DNA from: Halobacteriales archaeon QH_10_67_22
Lineage (GTDB): Archaea > Halobacteriota > Halobacteria > Halobacteriales > Haloarculaceae
NCBI GenBank assembly: GCA_003021305.1
Contig: PXQN01000008.1
Coordinates: forward strand, 1-49,516
Direction: 5' to 3'
DNA: 49,516 nucleotides
Below the pieces are notes generated by a model. That model was not told the DNA's origin, made no database searches, and was given only the letters and a program-made list of their open reading frames with translations. The first letter of the stretch is position 1; every line of letters starts with the position of its first letter. The translations under genes were made by a program, and so were the position numbers. Shown here piece after piece: positions 26,294 to 34,281 of this stretch.

Positions 26294-26890
26294 ATGGAAC
26301 TGTCACGGCGCGATGCGCTGGCGGCACTGAGTGCGGCGGGCATCGCAGCGACTGCGGGGTGTAGTTCACTACTCGGGGACGAGGGCACCGAGACGGCGGC
26401 CGAGGAGACGGACGAGGCGACGGCCACGGCGACGGACGCGCCGACCGACGCGCCGACGGAGACGCCGGCCGACGAGGCGTCGTCGATGGACACGATGGTC
26501 GCGCTCGCCGAGGTGCTGTACCCCTCGGAGGTCGAGCCGACCGAATCGTTCGTCCAGACGTACCTGTACGGCCGAATCTACGCCGAGGAGGCCTACGCCG
26601 GGGAGGTCGATAGCGGCATCGAGACGCTGAACGGCCTCGCAAACGACGAGGCCGGCGATGACTTCCACGCGCTGAGCGCCGACGAGCGGGTGTCGGTCAT
26701 CGAGAACACCGACCTCCGGACGGGCGACTCCGTCCACGACGGGTCGGACGTCGAGCGAGTCAACTACCACCTCGTCGACGAGTTGCTGTTTGCCTTCTAC
26801 TCGTCGCCGGTCGGGGGTGAGATGGTGGGGACCCAGAACCCCCGTGGGTTCCCGGGTGGGTACGGCTACAGCCCGCCGCTCGACCAATGA
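26294..26890 (+). CDS. Tat lipoprotein small subunit of a GMC dehydrogenase (gluconate 2-dehydrogenase subunit 3/FAD-GDH gamma type)
   Basis: 198 residues. MELSRRDALAALSAAGIAAT is a twin-arginine signal with lipobox ending at Cys (ATAGC). An Asp/Glu/Thr linker (residues 30-65) follows, then MVALAEVLYPSEVEPTESFV and VNYHLVDELLFAFYSSPVGG near the end, characteristic of the gluconate 2-dehydrogenase subunit 3 family. In FAD-dependent glucose dehydrogenases the gamma subunit carries the Tat signal and helps export and maturation of the flavoprotein. The three downstream flavoproteins have no signal peptide, so this gene probably provides export and anchoring for them. ATGA overlap with the next gene. 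Confidence 0.82.
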   Translation: MELSRRDALAALSAAGIAATAGCSSLLGDEGTETAAEETDEATATATDAPTDAPTETPADEASSMDTMVALAEVLYPSEVEPTESFVQTYLYGRIYAEEAYAGEVDSGIETLNGLANDEAGDDFHALSADERVSVIENTDLRTGDSVHDGSDVERVNYHLVDELLFAFYSSPVGGEMVGTQNPRGFPGGYGYSPPLDQ

Positions 26891-28395
26891 GCGCGACCCC
26901 GTCGGACGGTGGTGCGTCCGACGACACCGACCGGACGCCGGTCGAGGGTGCCGAGGTGTGCGTCGTGGGTGCGGGACCCGGTGGTGCGTTGCTCGCACAC
27001 CGACTGGCCAAACGCGGCCACGAAGTCGTCGTCATCGAAGCGGGGCCGACGTTCGACAAGGAGTCACGCGTCGACCGGATGAAACGCGACATCCGTCCGA
27101 AGGACTTCGAGATGGACAGTCGGTACGGCGTCGGGAAAGACTGGCCGATCAGCTACGAGGACGTCCGTCCCTACTACGCCGAAGTCGAACAGGAGATCGG
27201 CGTCTCGGGCCCGGACGACACGATCCACGGCCCGCCACGGGAGGCGGAGTATCCGATGGACCCGTACCCGCCGAGCTACCCCGACAAGCTGTTCACCCGG
27301 GCCGGCGAAAAACTGGGGTACGACGTCGAGCGCGGTGCCTACGCCATCAATACCGGCGCGTACGACCGCAACGAGTGCCAGGGGTATGGCACCTGCCAGC
27401 ACGTCTGTCCGTCGGGCGCGAAGTACAGCGCCGACATCCACGTCGAGAAAGCCATCTCGGAGGGCGCGACGGTCATCGACGAGGCCCCGGTCCAGCGACT
27501 GAACCACGGGCCCGACGGCGAAGAGATCACCGAGGCCGTCTACAAGACACCCGACGGGGAGACCCACAGACAGACGGCAGACGTGTTCGTGGCGGCCGCG
27601 GGGGCCTACGAGACGCCCCGCCTGCTCTTCCTCTCGGAATCGGCGGAGCACCCGAACGGCCTCGCGAACTCGAGCGGGACGCTCGGGCGGTACTTCATGG
27701 GCCACCCGCCGGCGTCCGTCATCGGGATACTGCCCGGGGAGGAGACGTACCCGGGACAGTTCGGTCCGACCTTCTCCTCGGGGATCGCCCAGTTCATGGA
27801 CGGCGAGGGCGAGCGCGGTGGGGTGAACATCGGCATCCTCAACGACCCTGGTCCCTCGCCAGCGAGCATCGCTATGAGCGATGTCGGGATCGGTGACGCG
27901 CTCCTCGAGACGGTCGACACCCAGTACGGGAGCGCGGTCGGCACGTTCATGAACTGCGAGATGCTGCCCCGCGCGGAGAACAGGATCACGCTCGACGAGT
28001 CCACGACCGACGACAACGACAACCCCGTCCTCGACCTGCAGCTCTCGCCCGGCGAGTACGCACGGAAGGCCCAGGAGAAAGGCATCGCCGTGAGTAGCGA
28101 ACTCGTCGAGGAGATGGGCGGGAACGTCCTCTACGGCGAGGGGACACAGACGATGGAACACGACGACCTGCCACCGCTCGCCAAGGGTGGCTACCACCCG
28201 ATGGGCGGCACGCGGATGGGCGAGGACCCCACGGAGAGCGTCGTCGACCCGAACCTGCGGACCCACGACCTGGAGAACCTCTACGTCTCCAGTGGCGGCA
28301 CGTTCGTCACCGTCGGCGCCTCGAACCCGACGATGACGATCATGGCCCTCTCACTGCGGCTTGCGGACCACATCCACGAGGTGCAAGCATCATGA
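26887..28395 (+). CDS. GMC-family FAD oxidoreductase, paralog 1 (lacks an internal 51-residue segment)
   Basis: 502 residues, against 550 and 545 in its two neighbours. FAD motif GAGPGG at 28-33; three-cysteine motif CQGYGTCQHVCPSGAK; C-terminal catalytic region YHPMGGTRMGEDPTESVV and a final ASNPTMTIMALSLRLADHI. After MKRDIRP (residue 71) the sequence jumps to KDFEMDSRYGVGKDWP, so the segment equivalent to residues 65-118 of paralog 2, including the GMC signature GGTSLHWGS, is absent, in frame. That segment normally contacts the flavin, so this copy is probably inactive or misassembled. It overlaps both neighbours by 4 bp. Confidence 0.82.
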   Translation: MSATPSDGGASDDTDRTPVEGAEVCVVGAGPGGALLAHRLAKRGHEVVVIEAGPTFDKESRVDRMKRDIRPKDFEMDSRYGVGKDWPISYEDVRPYYAEVEQEIGVSGPDDTIHGPPREAEYPMDPYPPSYPDKLFTRAGEKLGYDVERGAYAINTGAYDRNECQGYGTCQHVCPSGAKYSADIHVEKAISEGATVIDEAPVQRLNHGPDGEEITEAVYKTPDGETHRQTADVFVAAAGAYETPRLLFLSESAEHPNGLANSSGTLGRYFMGHPPASVIGILPGEETYPGQFGPTFSSGIAQFMDGEGERGGVNIGILNDPGPSPASIAMSDVGIGDALLETVDTQYGSAVGTFMNCEMLPRAENRITLDESTTDDNDNPVLDLQLSPGEYARKAQEKGIAVSSELVEEMGGNVLYGEGTQTMEHDDLPPLAKGGYHPMGGTRMGEDPTESVVDPNLRTHDLENLYVSSGGTFVTVGASNPTMTIMALSLRLADHIHEVQAS

Positions 28396-30044
28396 GTTCG
28401 ACACAGACCGACGACACGGACAAGACACCAGTCGAAGACCCGGACGTCTGCGTGGTGGGCGCGGGCCCGGCGGGCGCACTGCTCTCGCACCGCCTGGCCA
28501 AGCGCGGCCACGACGTGGTGATCCTCGAAGCCGGGCCACGATTCGACATGGAAGAGCGCGTCGAGCGGATGAAACGCCAGATCCACCCCGAGCGCGGGGT
28601 CGATGAGATATGGGACATGGGCGGCGAACGCGACGAGTACACCGTCTCGTCGGATATCCCGATGCCGCTGAACAAGCGCCGCGCCAAGGGCGTGGGCGGC
28701 ACCAGCCTCCACTGGGGCTCTGTCGTCCCGCGGTTCCGGGAACGGGACTTCGAGATGGAGAGCCGCCACGGCGTCGGCAAAGACTGGCCGATCAGCTACG
28801 GGGACCTCCGGCCCTACTATGCCGAAGCCGAACAAGAGATCGGCGTCGCCGGCCCGGACGAGGCGCCCCACCAGCCACCCCGGGAGGAGGGGTACCCGAT
28901 GGACCCGCTCCCCGAGAGCTACGCGGACAAACTGTACGCGAAAGCGGGTGACGCGCTGGGTATCGACGTCCAGCCGATGCCGATGGCGATAAACACCGGC
29001 GCGTACGACCGCAACGAGTGTCAGGGCCACGGCACCTGCGAGCACGTCTGTCCCTCCGGCGGGAAGTACACCGCCGACATCCACGTCGAGAAAGCCGAAC
29101 AGGAGGGCGCGACGGTCATCACGGAGGTCCCCGTCCAGCGACTCGAACACGGGCCCGACGGCGAGGAGATCACCGAGGCGGTGTACAAGACGCCCGACGG
29201 CGAGACCCACAGACAGACGGCGGACGTGTTCGTCGCGGCCGCGGGGGCCTACGAGACGCCCCGCCTGCTCTTCCTGTCGGAGTCGGACCAGTACCCGAAC
29301 GGACTGGCTAACTCCAGCGGGACGCTGGGCAAGTACTTCATGGACCACTCCGGCGGGCTCGTGGTCGGGTTCCTGCCCGGCCTGGAGCACTCCACGACGG
29401 AGTACGGCCCGGTCATCTCCTCGGGCGTCTTCCAGTTCTACGACGACGACGAGGCTCCGACGGGCGGCATCAACATGATGTTGCTGAACGGTGCGGAACC
29501 CCCGATAGCCACCGTCGCGATGACCAGTGACGAGATCGGCGACGAGTTGCTCGAAAAGATCGACCTCCAGGCCGGGAACAGCATCGGTCTGACGCTGTCG
29601 ACGGAGACGCTCCCGCGGGAAGACAACACGATCACGCTCGACCGGTCGAAGACCGACAACAACGGTAACCCCGTCCTCGACGTCGACTTCTCGGTCGGCC
29701 AGTACGCCATCGACGCGACCGAGAAGGGCGTCTCGGAGTTTACCGACATGGTCGAGGAACTCGGCGGCACCGTCGTCCTCTCCCAGGGCACCCACACACT
29801 GAACAAGGCCGACGAGTTCATCGAACAGACCGAGGGCGGCTACCACCCGATGGGCGGCACGCGGATGGGCGAGGACCCCACCGAGAGCGTCGTCGACCCG
29901 ACGCTCAAGACCCACGACCTGGAGAACCTCTACATCTCCGGGGGCGGCGTGTTCGTCACGGGCGGGGCGTCGAACCCGACGCTGACGATCATGGCGCTGT
30001 CGCTGAAAGCCGCCGACCACATCGACGAGGAACTCCAGGGATGA
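28392..30044 (+). CDS. GMC-family FAD oxidoreductase, paralog 2
   Basis: 550 residues, full length. GAGPAG (23-28) binds FAD; GGTSLHWGS (102-110) is the GMC signature; Cys210, Cys216 and Cys220 (ECQGHGTCEHVCPSGG) resemble the cysteines that hold the [3Fe-4S] cluster of FAD-dependent glucose dehydrogenase; the C-terminal YHPMGGTRMGEDPTESVV carries the catalytic His. No signal peptide. It oxidises an alcohol or sugar hydroxyl, with electrons passing through FAD and perhaps the cluster; the substrate is unknown. It is about 65-75% identical to its neighbours by eye, from tandem duplication. Confidence 0.87.
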   Translation: MSSTQTDDTDKTPVEDPDVCVVGAGPAGALLSHRLAKRGHDVVILEAGPRFDMEERVERMKRQIHPERGVDEIWDMGGERDEYTVSSDIPMPLNKRRAKGVGGTSLHWGSVVPRFRERDFEMESRHGVGKDWPISYGDLRPYYAEAEQEIGVAGPDEAPHQPPREEGYPMDPLPESYADKLYAKAGDALGIDVQPMPMAINTGAYDRNECQGHGTCEHVCPSGGKYTADIHVEKAEQEGATVITEVPVQRLEHGPDGEEITEAVYKTPDGETHRQTADVFVAAAGAYETPRLLFLSESDQYPNGLANSSGTLGKYFMDHSGGLVVGFLPGLEHSTTEYGPVISSGVFQFYDDDEAPTGGINMMLLNGAEPPIATVAMTSDEIGDELLEKIDLQAGNSIGLTLSTETLPREDNTITLDRSKTDNNGNPVLDVDFSVGQYAIDATEKGVSEFTDMVEELGGTVVLSQGTHTLNKADEFIEQTEGGYHPMGGTRMGEDPTESVVDPTLKTHDLENLYISGGGVFVTGGASNPTLTIMALSLKAADHIDEELQG

Positions 30045-31678
30045 GCGCGACGGACAAGACACCGGCCGAGGACCCGGACGTCTGCGTGGTGGGCGCGGGC
30101 CCGGCGAGCGCACTGCTCTCGCACTGCCTGGCCAAGCGCGGCCACGACGTGGTGATCCTCGAGGCCGGCCCACGGTTCGACCTCGACGAGCGCATCGAGC
30201 GGATGAAACGCCAGATCCACCCCGACAGGGCGGACAACGAGATCTGGGACATGGGCGGTGAACGCGACGCCTACACCACGTCGGGGGACCACTCCTGGCT
30301 GATAAACCAGCGCCGGGTCAAAGGCGTCGGCGGCACCAGTCTCCACTGGGGGAGTGTGGTCCCGCGACTGTACGAGAAGGACTTCGAGATGGAGAGCCGC
30401 CACGGCATCGCCCGTGACTGGCCGATCAGCTACGAGGACCTCCAGCCCTACTACGCCGAGGCGGAACAGGAGATCGGCGTCGCTGGCCCGGACGACGCGC
30501 CCTTCTTCCCGCCGCGGGAGGAGGAGTACCCGATGGACCCGTTGGCGCCGAGTTACTCGGACAAACTGTTCGCCCGCGCCGGGGAGGCCCTGGACATCGA
30601 GGTCCACTCGATGCCGATGGCGATAAACACCGGCGAGTACGACCGCAACGAGTGCCAGGGGTACGGCACCTGCCAGTTCGTCTGCCCCTCCGGCGGGAAG
30701 TACACCGCCGACATCCACGTCCGCAAGGCCGAACGGGAGGGTGCGACGCTCATCACGGAGGCCGTGGTCCAGCGGCTGAACCACGGCCCCGCTGGCGAGG
30801 AGATCACCGAGGCGGTCTACGAGACGCCCGACGGCGAAACCCACAGACAGAAAGCGGACGTGTTCGTCGCGGCGGCGGGGGCCTACGAGACGCCCCGACT
30901 GCTCTTTCTCTCCGAATCCGGAGAGTACCCGAACGGACTCGCGAACTCAAGCGGGACGCTGGGCAAGTACTTCATGGGCCACCCGCCGGCGGGCGTGGTC
31001 GGCGTGTTGCCCAACGAGGAGACCCACGTGGATTCGTACGGACCGGTGGTCTCGTCGGGGATCCACCAGTTCTACGAGTACGACGACCCGGACGACCCCA
31101 AGCGGGGGAGCGTCAACATCTTCCTCACGAACGTCTCGGGCCCGTCCCCGGCGACGCTCGCGATGGCCGAAGAGTCGGTCGGCGACGAGTTGCTCGAATC
31201 GGTCGACCTCCAGTTCGGGAGCACCCTCCAGGCGAACATGAGCGTCGAGATGTTGCCCCGCGAGGACAACCAGATCACCGTCGACGACTCACAGACCGAC
31301 AGCTACGGCAATCCGGTCCCCGACGTCGACATCTCGCCGAGCGAGTTCGCCCGCCGCGGCCAGGTGAGAGGTACCGAGGCCGTCTCGGAGATCATCGAGG
31401 AAATGGGCGGGACGGTCGTCTACGCGGACGGGACGTTGACCGTCGAACACGACGAGATGCCACCGATCGCGAAGGGCGGCTACCACCCGCTGGGCGGCAG
31501 TCGGATGGGCGAGGACCCCGCGGAGAGCGTCGTCGACCCGAACCTGCAGACCCACGACCTGGAGAACCTCTACGTCTCCGGGGGCGGCGTGTTCGTCACG
31601 TCCGGGGCGTCCAATCCGACGCTGACGATCATGGCGCTGTCGCTGAAAGCCGCCGACCACATCGACGAACAGCTCTAA
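30041..31678 (+). CDS. GMC-family FAD oxidoreductase, paralog 3
   Basis: 545 residues. It has the same architecture as paralog 2: GGTSLHWGS near residue 100, cysteine motif ECQGYGTCQFVCPSGG, C-terminal YHPLGGSRMGEDPAESVV. One oddity is the dinucleotide loop GAGPAS, where the last Gly of GxGxxG is Ser, which may weaken FAD binding. Last gene of the four-gene operon. No cytochrome c subunit is encoded nearby, so the electron acceptor (quinone, halocyanin or ferredoxin-like carrier) is unknown. Confidence 0.86.
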   Translation: MSATDKTPAEDPDVCVVGAGPASALLSHCLAKRGHDVVILEAGPRFDLDERIERMKRQIHPDRADNEIWDMGGERDAYTTSGDHSWLINQRRVKGVGGTSLHWGSVVPRLYEKDFEMESRHGIARDWPISYEDLQPYYAEAEQEIGVAGPDDAPFFPPREEEYPMDPLAPSYSDKLFARAGEALDIEVHSMPMAINTGEYDRNECQGYGTCQFVCPSGGKYTADIHVRKAEREGATLITEAVVQRLNHGPAGEEITEAVYETPDGETHRQKADVFVAAAGAYETPRLLFLSESGEYPNGLANSSGTLGKYFMGHPPAGVVGVLPNEETHVDSYGPVVSSGIHQFYEYDDPDDPKRGSVNIFLTNVSGPSPATLAMAEESVGDELLESVDLQFGSTLQANMSVEMLPREDNQITVDDSQTDSYGNPVPDVDISPSEFARRGQVRGTEAVSEIIEEMGGTVVYADGTLTVEHDEMPPIAKGGYHPLGGSRMGEDPAESVVDPNLQTHDLENLYVSGGGVFVTSGASNPTLTIMALSLKAADHIDEQL

Positions 31679-31704
31679 CCCGGCGCCGTCGGCTCCGTCG
31701 CCGG

Positions 31705-31896
31705 TCAGAGAGCCACGATCGACGGCGCCCGGGTCGCGGTCTCGGGGAACAGATCGTGAAAGTCGCCGCGTACGAGTCCTGACGCCCCGAGCGACCGGAC
31801 CTCGGACCGGTCCGGATCGGCAACTGCTATCGGTTCCCCCCGACAGTCAGTCGCCGGGCCGCCGGCCGTCCGGTGGCACGACGGTCCGGTCCCCAC
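31705..31896 (-). CDS. Possible 63-residue protein or gene remnant
   Basis: GTG start at 31896. It contains GPSCHRTAGGPATDCRGEP and VRGDFHDLFPETATRAPSIV. Codon use is reasonable, and CH...DC could bind a metal. No family recognised. It lies 38 bp beyond the lipoprotein stop on the same strand and convergent to GMC paralog 3; it could be the 3' end of a lost gene. Confidence 0.3.
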   Translation of the reverse strand: MGTGPSCHRTAGGPATDCRGEPIAVADPDRSEVRSLGASGLVRGDFHDLFPETATRAPSIVAL

Positions 31897-31933
31897 CCGT
31901 CGGAAAACTGCTCGACCGGGCGGCGACGACGTC

Positions 31934-32917
31934 CTATGCCGAGTCGGTCGCCGTTCCGTCGTCCGAATCGGTCGCCGTTCCGTCGTCCGAGTCGGTCGCC
32001 GTGGCCGTTCCGTCGTCCGACGCCGTCGCAGTCCCGCCGTCGTCGCCCCGTGCCGACTCCGGAATGAACGCGTCGACGAGGAACGCGCCCTCGTAGAAGC
32101 GGAGGTCGAACCAGTCGGTGTTGGTGGCCGACCCCGCCGGCGTCGTGTAGTCGACTTCGGCGTGGACGGTGGCCGTCCCCTCGCCCTCTTCGACGACTTC
32201 CATCGACTGGAGGTCGGCCTCGATGGCCTCGACGCCGCCGTAGGGTTCGAAGTCCTCGGCTTTGAGCTCGGGCGCGTCGCTCTCGGGGTGGTACAGTTCG
32301 TTGGCCCCCTCGATGTCGTCGTTGCCGTACAGGACCTGGTAGAACGTCTCCACCGTGGCCTTGGGCGTCGCGAGCGCGCCGGATTCGCCGGGCTGTCGCG
32401 ACGACGCGGGCAACCAGATGTTGACGAGCCAGTCCCCGTCGGACTGGGTGAGGTAGAACCAGTCGGTGTTGGTGGCCGACCCCGCCGGCGTCGTGTAGTC
32501 GACCTCGGCGTGGACCTGTGCCGTCCCCTCACCCTCGGCGACTATCTCCGTCGACTGGATGTCGGCCTGGATGTTCTCGACGCCGCCGAAGGGCTCGAAG
32601 TCCGCGGGTTTGAGCTCGGGCGCCGGGCTCTCGGGATGGTATAGACCGTTCGTCGCGTCGATGTCGTCGTTGCCGTACAGCGTCCCGTAGAACGTCTCGA
32701 CCGAACTCTCTGGCGAGGAGAGGTCCATGCTCATCGCCTCCGTCGCCGTCGGCGTCGGAGTCTCGGTCTCCATCGCGGTCATTTCTTCTGTCGCCGTCGG
32801 TTCCTCGGTCGCCGTCGGCGTGCTCTCGGCTTCAGTTTCGTTGTCGCTACCACCACTACACCCTGCTAAGCCCGCGATTCCCACCGCGGACGCAGTCAGG
32901 AAGGATCTGCGTCGCAT
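31934..32917 (-). CDS. Tat lipoprotein with two tandem NTF2-like domains
   Basis: 327 residues. MRRRSFLTASAVGIAGLAGC is a Tat signal with lipobox Cys20. A Thr/Glu/Pro linker leads to two copies of a ~110-residue domain: SSVETFYGTLYGNDDIDATN at about 70 and ATVETFYQVLYGNDDIEGAN at about 185, each ending VDYTTPAGSATNTDWF plus a short strand. The pattern (helix, YHPES, beta sheet) fits the NTF2/SnoaL-like fold, extracellular. The C-terminus is a repeated TATDSDD tail. Divergent from the first CARF-like gene. Function unknown. Confidence 0.78.
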   Translation of the reverse strand: MRRRSFLTASAVGIAGLAGCSGGSDNETEAESTPTATEEPTATEEMTAMETETPTPTATEAMSMDLSSPESSVETFYGTLYGNDDIDATNGLYHPESPAPELKPADFEPFGGVENIQADIQSTEIVAEGEGTAQVHAEVDYTTPAGSATNTDWFYLTQSDGDWLVNIWLPASSRQPGESGALATPKATVETFYQVLYGNDDIEGANELYHPESDAPELKAEDFEPYGGVEAIEADLQSMEVVEEGEGTATVHAEVDYTTPAGSATNTDWFDLRFYEGAFLVDAFIPESARGDDGGTATASDDGTATATDSDDGTATDSDDGTATDSA

Positions 32918-32933
32918 GGATAACGATTTTGCG

Positions 32934-32955
32934 TTAGTATTATAAAAATTGCGGT
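32934..32955 (-). promoter_or_regulatory. Promoter of the NTF2-like lipoprotein
   Basis: On the minus strand AATTTTTATAATACTAACGC puts a TATA box about 25-31 nt before the ATG at 32917. The ACTAAC string recurs near other promoters of this region. Confidence 0.55.
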
Positions 32956-33120
32956 CCTATGGTATCGTCATTAGTGATGCAGGTGTTTGGATCACGCGAA
33001 CGGCTGAAACCGATAACGATATCGCGTAAACAGTCGTCCGAGCGCCGGACGCCGGCCCCGGTATCGGACCGCGAACCCGACGGTCACGGCTCGACGGGAA
33101 CGGTACTACCCTGGTTGCAC

Positions 33121-33140
33121 AGACGACAGGTACAAACCGG
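33121..33140 (+). promoter_or_regulatory. Promoter of CARF-like gene 1
   Basis: AGACGACAGGTACAAACCGG, with TACAAA starting 31 nt before the ATG at 33162, indicates a leaderless transcript. The CARF-like gene 2 promoter (35851-35870) matches it in about 17 of 20 positions at the same distance. Confidence 0.6.
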
Positions 33141-33161
33141 ATCGCGGCTTACCTCGCACCG

Positions 33162-34049
33162 ATGGAGGTAACGGATCGGGTGCAGGTGGTCGCCCACGGC
33201 TGGGAGATCGCCCGCGTGGTCGAACCCATCTACGAACTCAAGGCCGACACTGTCGTTCTGATCCTTCCGAAAGACGAGGAGTACGTCGCCGACTTCGAAC
33301 ACGAGATGATAGCGGACCTCCAGTCGACCGACCGCCTGCACGTCGAGATCCGCGAGGCCCGTCTCTACGACCTCGACAGCGCGCTCCAGGCGTTCACCCA
33401 GGCGGTCAAAGACCACGAGGACGACGACGTGTACATCAACGTCTCCTCGGGCACCCAGATCGCGGGGATCGCGGGGATGATGGCCGCCCAGACCTCCGAC
33501 GCCGTCCCGTTTTTCGTCCAGCACACGCCCGCCGACCCGGGCGCCGACGAGGTCCCGACGCCCGACGAACCGGTCATCGAACACGCCGGCCCGATCGCCG
33601 AACTGCCGGTGTTCGAACTCGACGGTCCCTCGACCGAACAGCTGCGGATCCTGGGCTTTCTCTACGGCATGGAGGGCGCGACGAAAAAAGAGCTCATCGC
33701 GTTCGCCGAGGACGAACAGCTGCCCTTTATCGCCGACACGGAAGCCGAGTCGACGGAGGGGCGGTACCGCCTGCTGGAGTCACACGTCATCGACCCGCTG
33801 ACCGACGGGGGGTACGTCGCCGTCGAGAAAGTCGGCCGGGAGAAAGTCGTCTCTATCTCGGACCGCGGTATCGACGCGCTGGCGGCGTTCCCGCTCGATC
33901 CGGAGACGGTCGTGGCCGCCGGAGACGAGGACGACCATCATTTCCCCAGTTTGACCCCTTCGGACGAGCCGACGCCGTGGTCGGACCGTGACCCCCCGGG
34001 CGGATCTTCTGACAATTCGACGCCCTTCTCGGACCGCAAACCGGACTAA
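33162..34049 (+). CDS. CARF-like domain/winged-helix protein 1 (HFX_2341/DUF6293-like)
   Basis: 295 residues. The N-terminal Rossmann-like domain has VVAHGWEIARVVEPIYELKA, VVLILPKDEE and DVYINVSSGTQIAGIAGMMA (residues 89-108), the Gly/Ser/Thr-rich ligand loop expected of CARF domains, which in other systems bind cyclic oligonucleotides. The C-terminal winged helix runs from about 155 to 245 (LRILGFLYGMEGATKKELIA, YRLLESHVIDPLTDGGYVAV, ISDRGIDALAAFP). A Ser/Asp-rich tail of 45 residues follows. Probably a transcription regulator. It is the first of three paralogs in this region; no cas gene or CRISPR is present in the window. The stop codon borders a family B element. Confidence 0.8.
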   Translation: MEVTDRVQVVAHGWEIARVVEPIYELKADTVVLILPKDEEYVADFEHEMIADLQSTDRLHVEIREARLYDLDSALQAFTQAVKDHEDDDVYINVSSGTQIAGIAGMMAAQTSDAVPFFVQHTPADPGADEVPTPDEPVIEHAGPIAELPVFELDGPSTEQLRILGFLYGMEGATKKELIAFAEDEQLPFIADTEAESTEGRYRLLESHVIDPLTDGGYVAVEKVGREKVVSISDRGIDALAAFPLDPETVVAAGDEDDHHFPSLTPSDEPTPWSDRDPPGGSSDNSTPFSDRKPD

Positions 34050-34131
34050 TCGTGATTATTGTAGCGATTTACCGGGACGACTGCACGTCCTCGTGCGGTC
34101 GATCCGGAACAGACTTCAATAATCACTATGA
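34047..34131. mobile_element. Miniature inverted-repeat element, family B (complete)
   Basis: The core 34050-34128 (79 bp) has terminal repeats TCGTGATTATTG / CAATAATCACTA and the same interior (GCGATTTACCGGG, GGTCGATCCGGAACAGAC) as the copy at 8660. Flanks are TAA on the left, which is the CARF-like gene 1 stop, and TGA on the right. Confidence 0.75.
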
Positions 34132-34170
34132 GGACTGCCTGGCGGTCGGCGAACTGTGTCCGGAGCGGGC

Positions 34171-34279
34171 CGGACGCGAGGACACGTCGTAGAAAAAAGT
34201 CACGTCCGACGGGTCGGACGCGAGGACACGTTGTCGGCGACAAGCACGTCCGACGGGTCGGACGTGAGGAGCCGTCGAC
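34171..34279. repeat. 44-bp direct repeat, about 2.4 copies
   Basis: Copies begin at 34171, 34215 and 34259 with CGGACG(C/T)GAGGA. Each of the first two ends with CACGTCCGACGGGT, which pairs partly with the beginning of the next (CGTCCGACGGGTCGGACG hairpin). It lies between the element and the membrane-protein stop codon, so it could act as a transcription barrier between converging genes. Confidence 0.75.
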
Positions 34280-34281
34280 GT

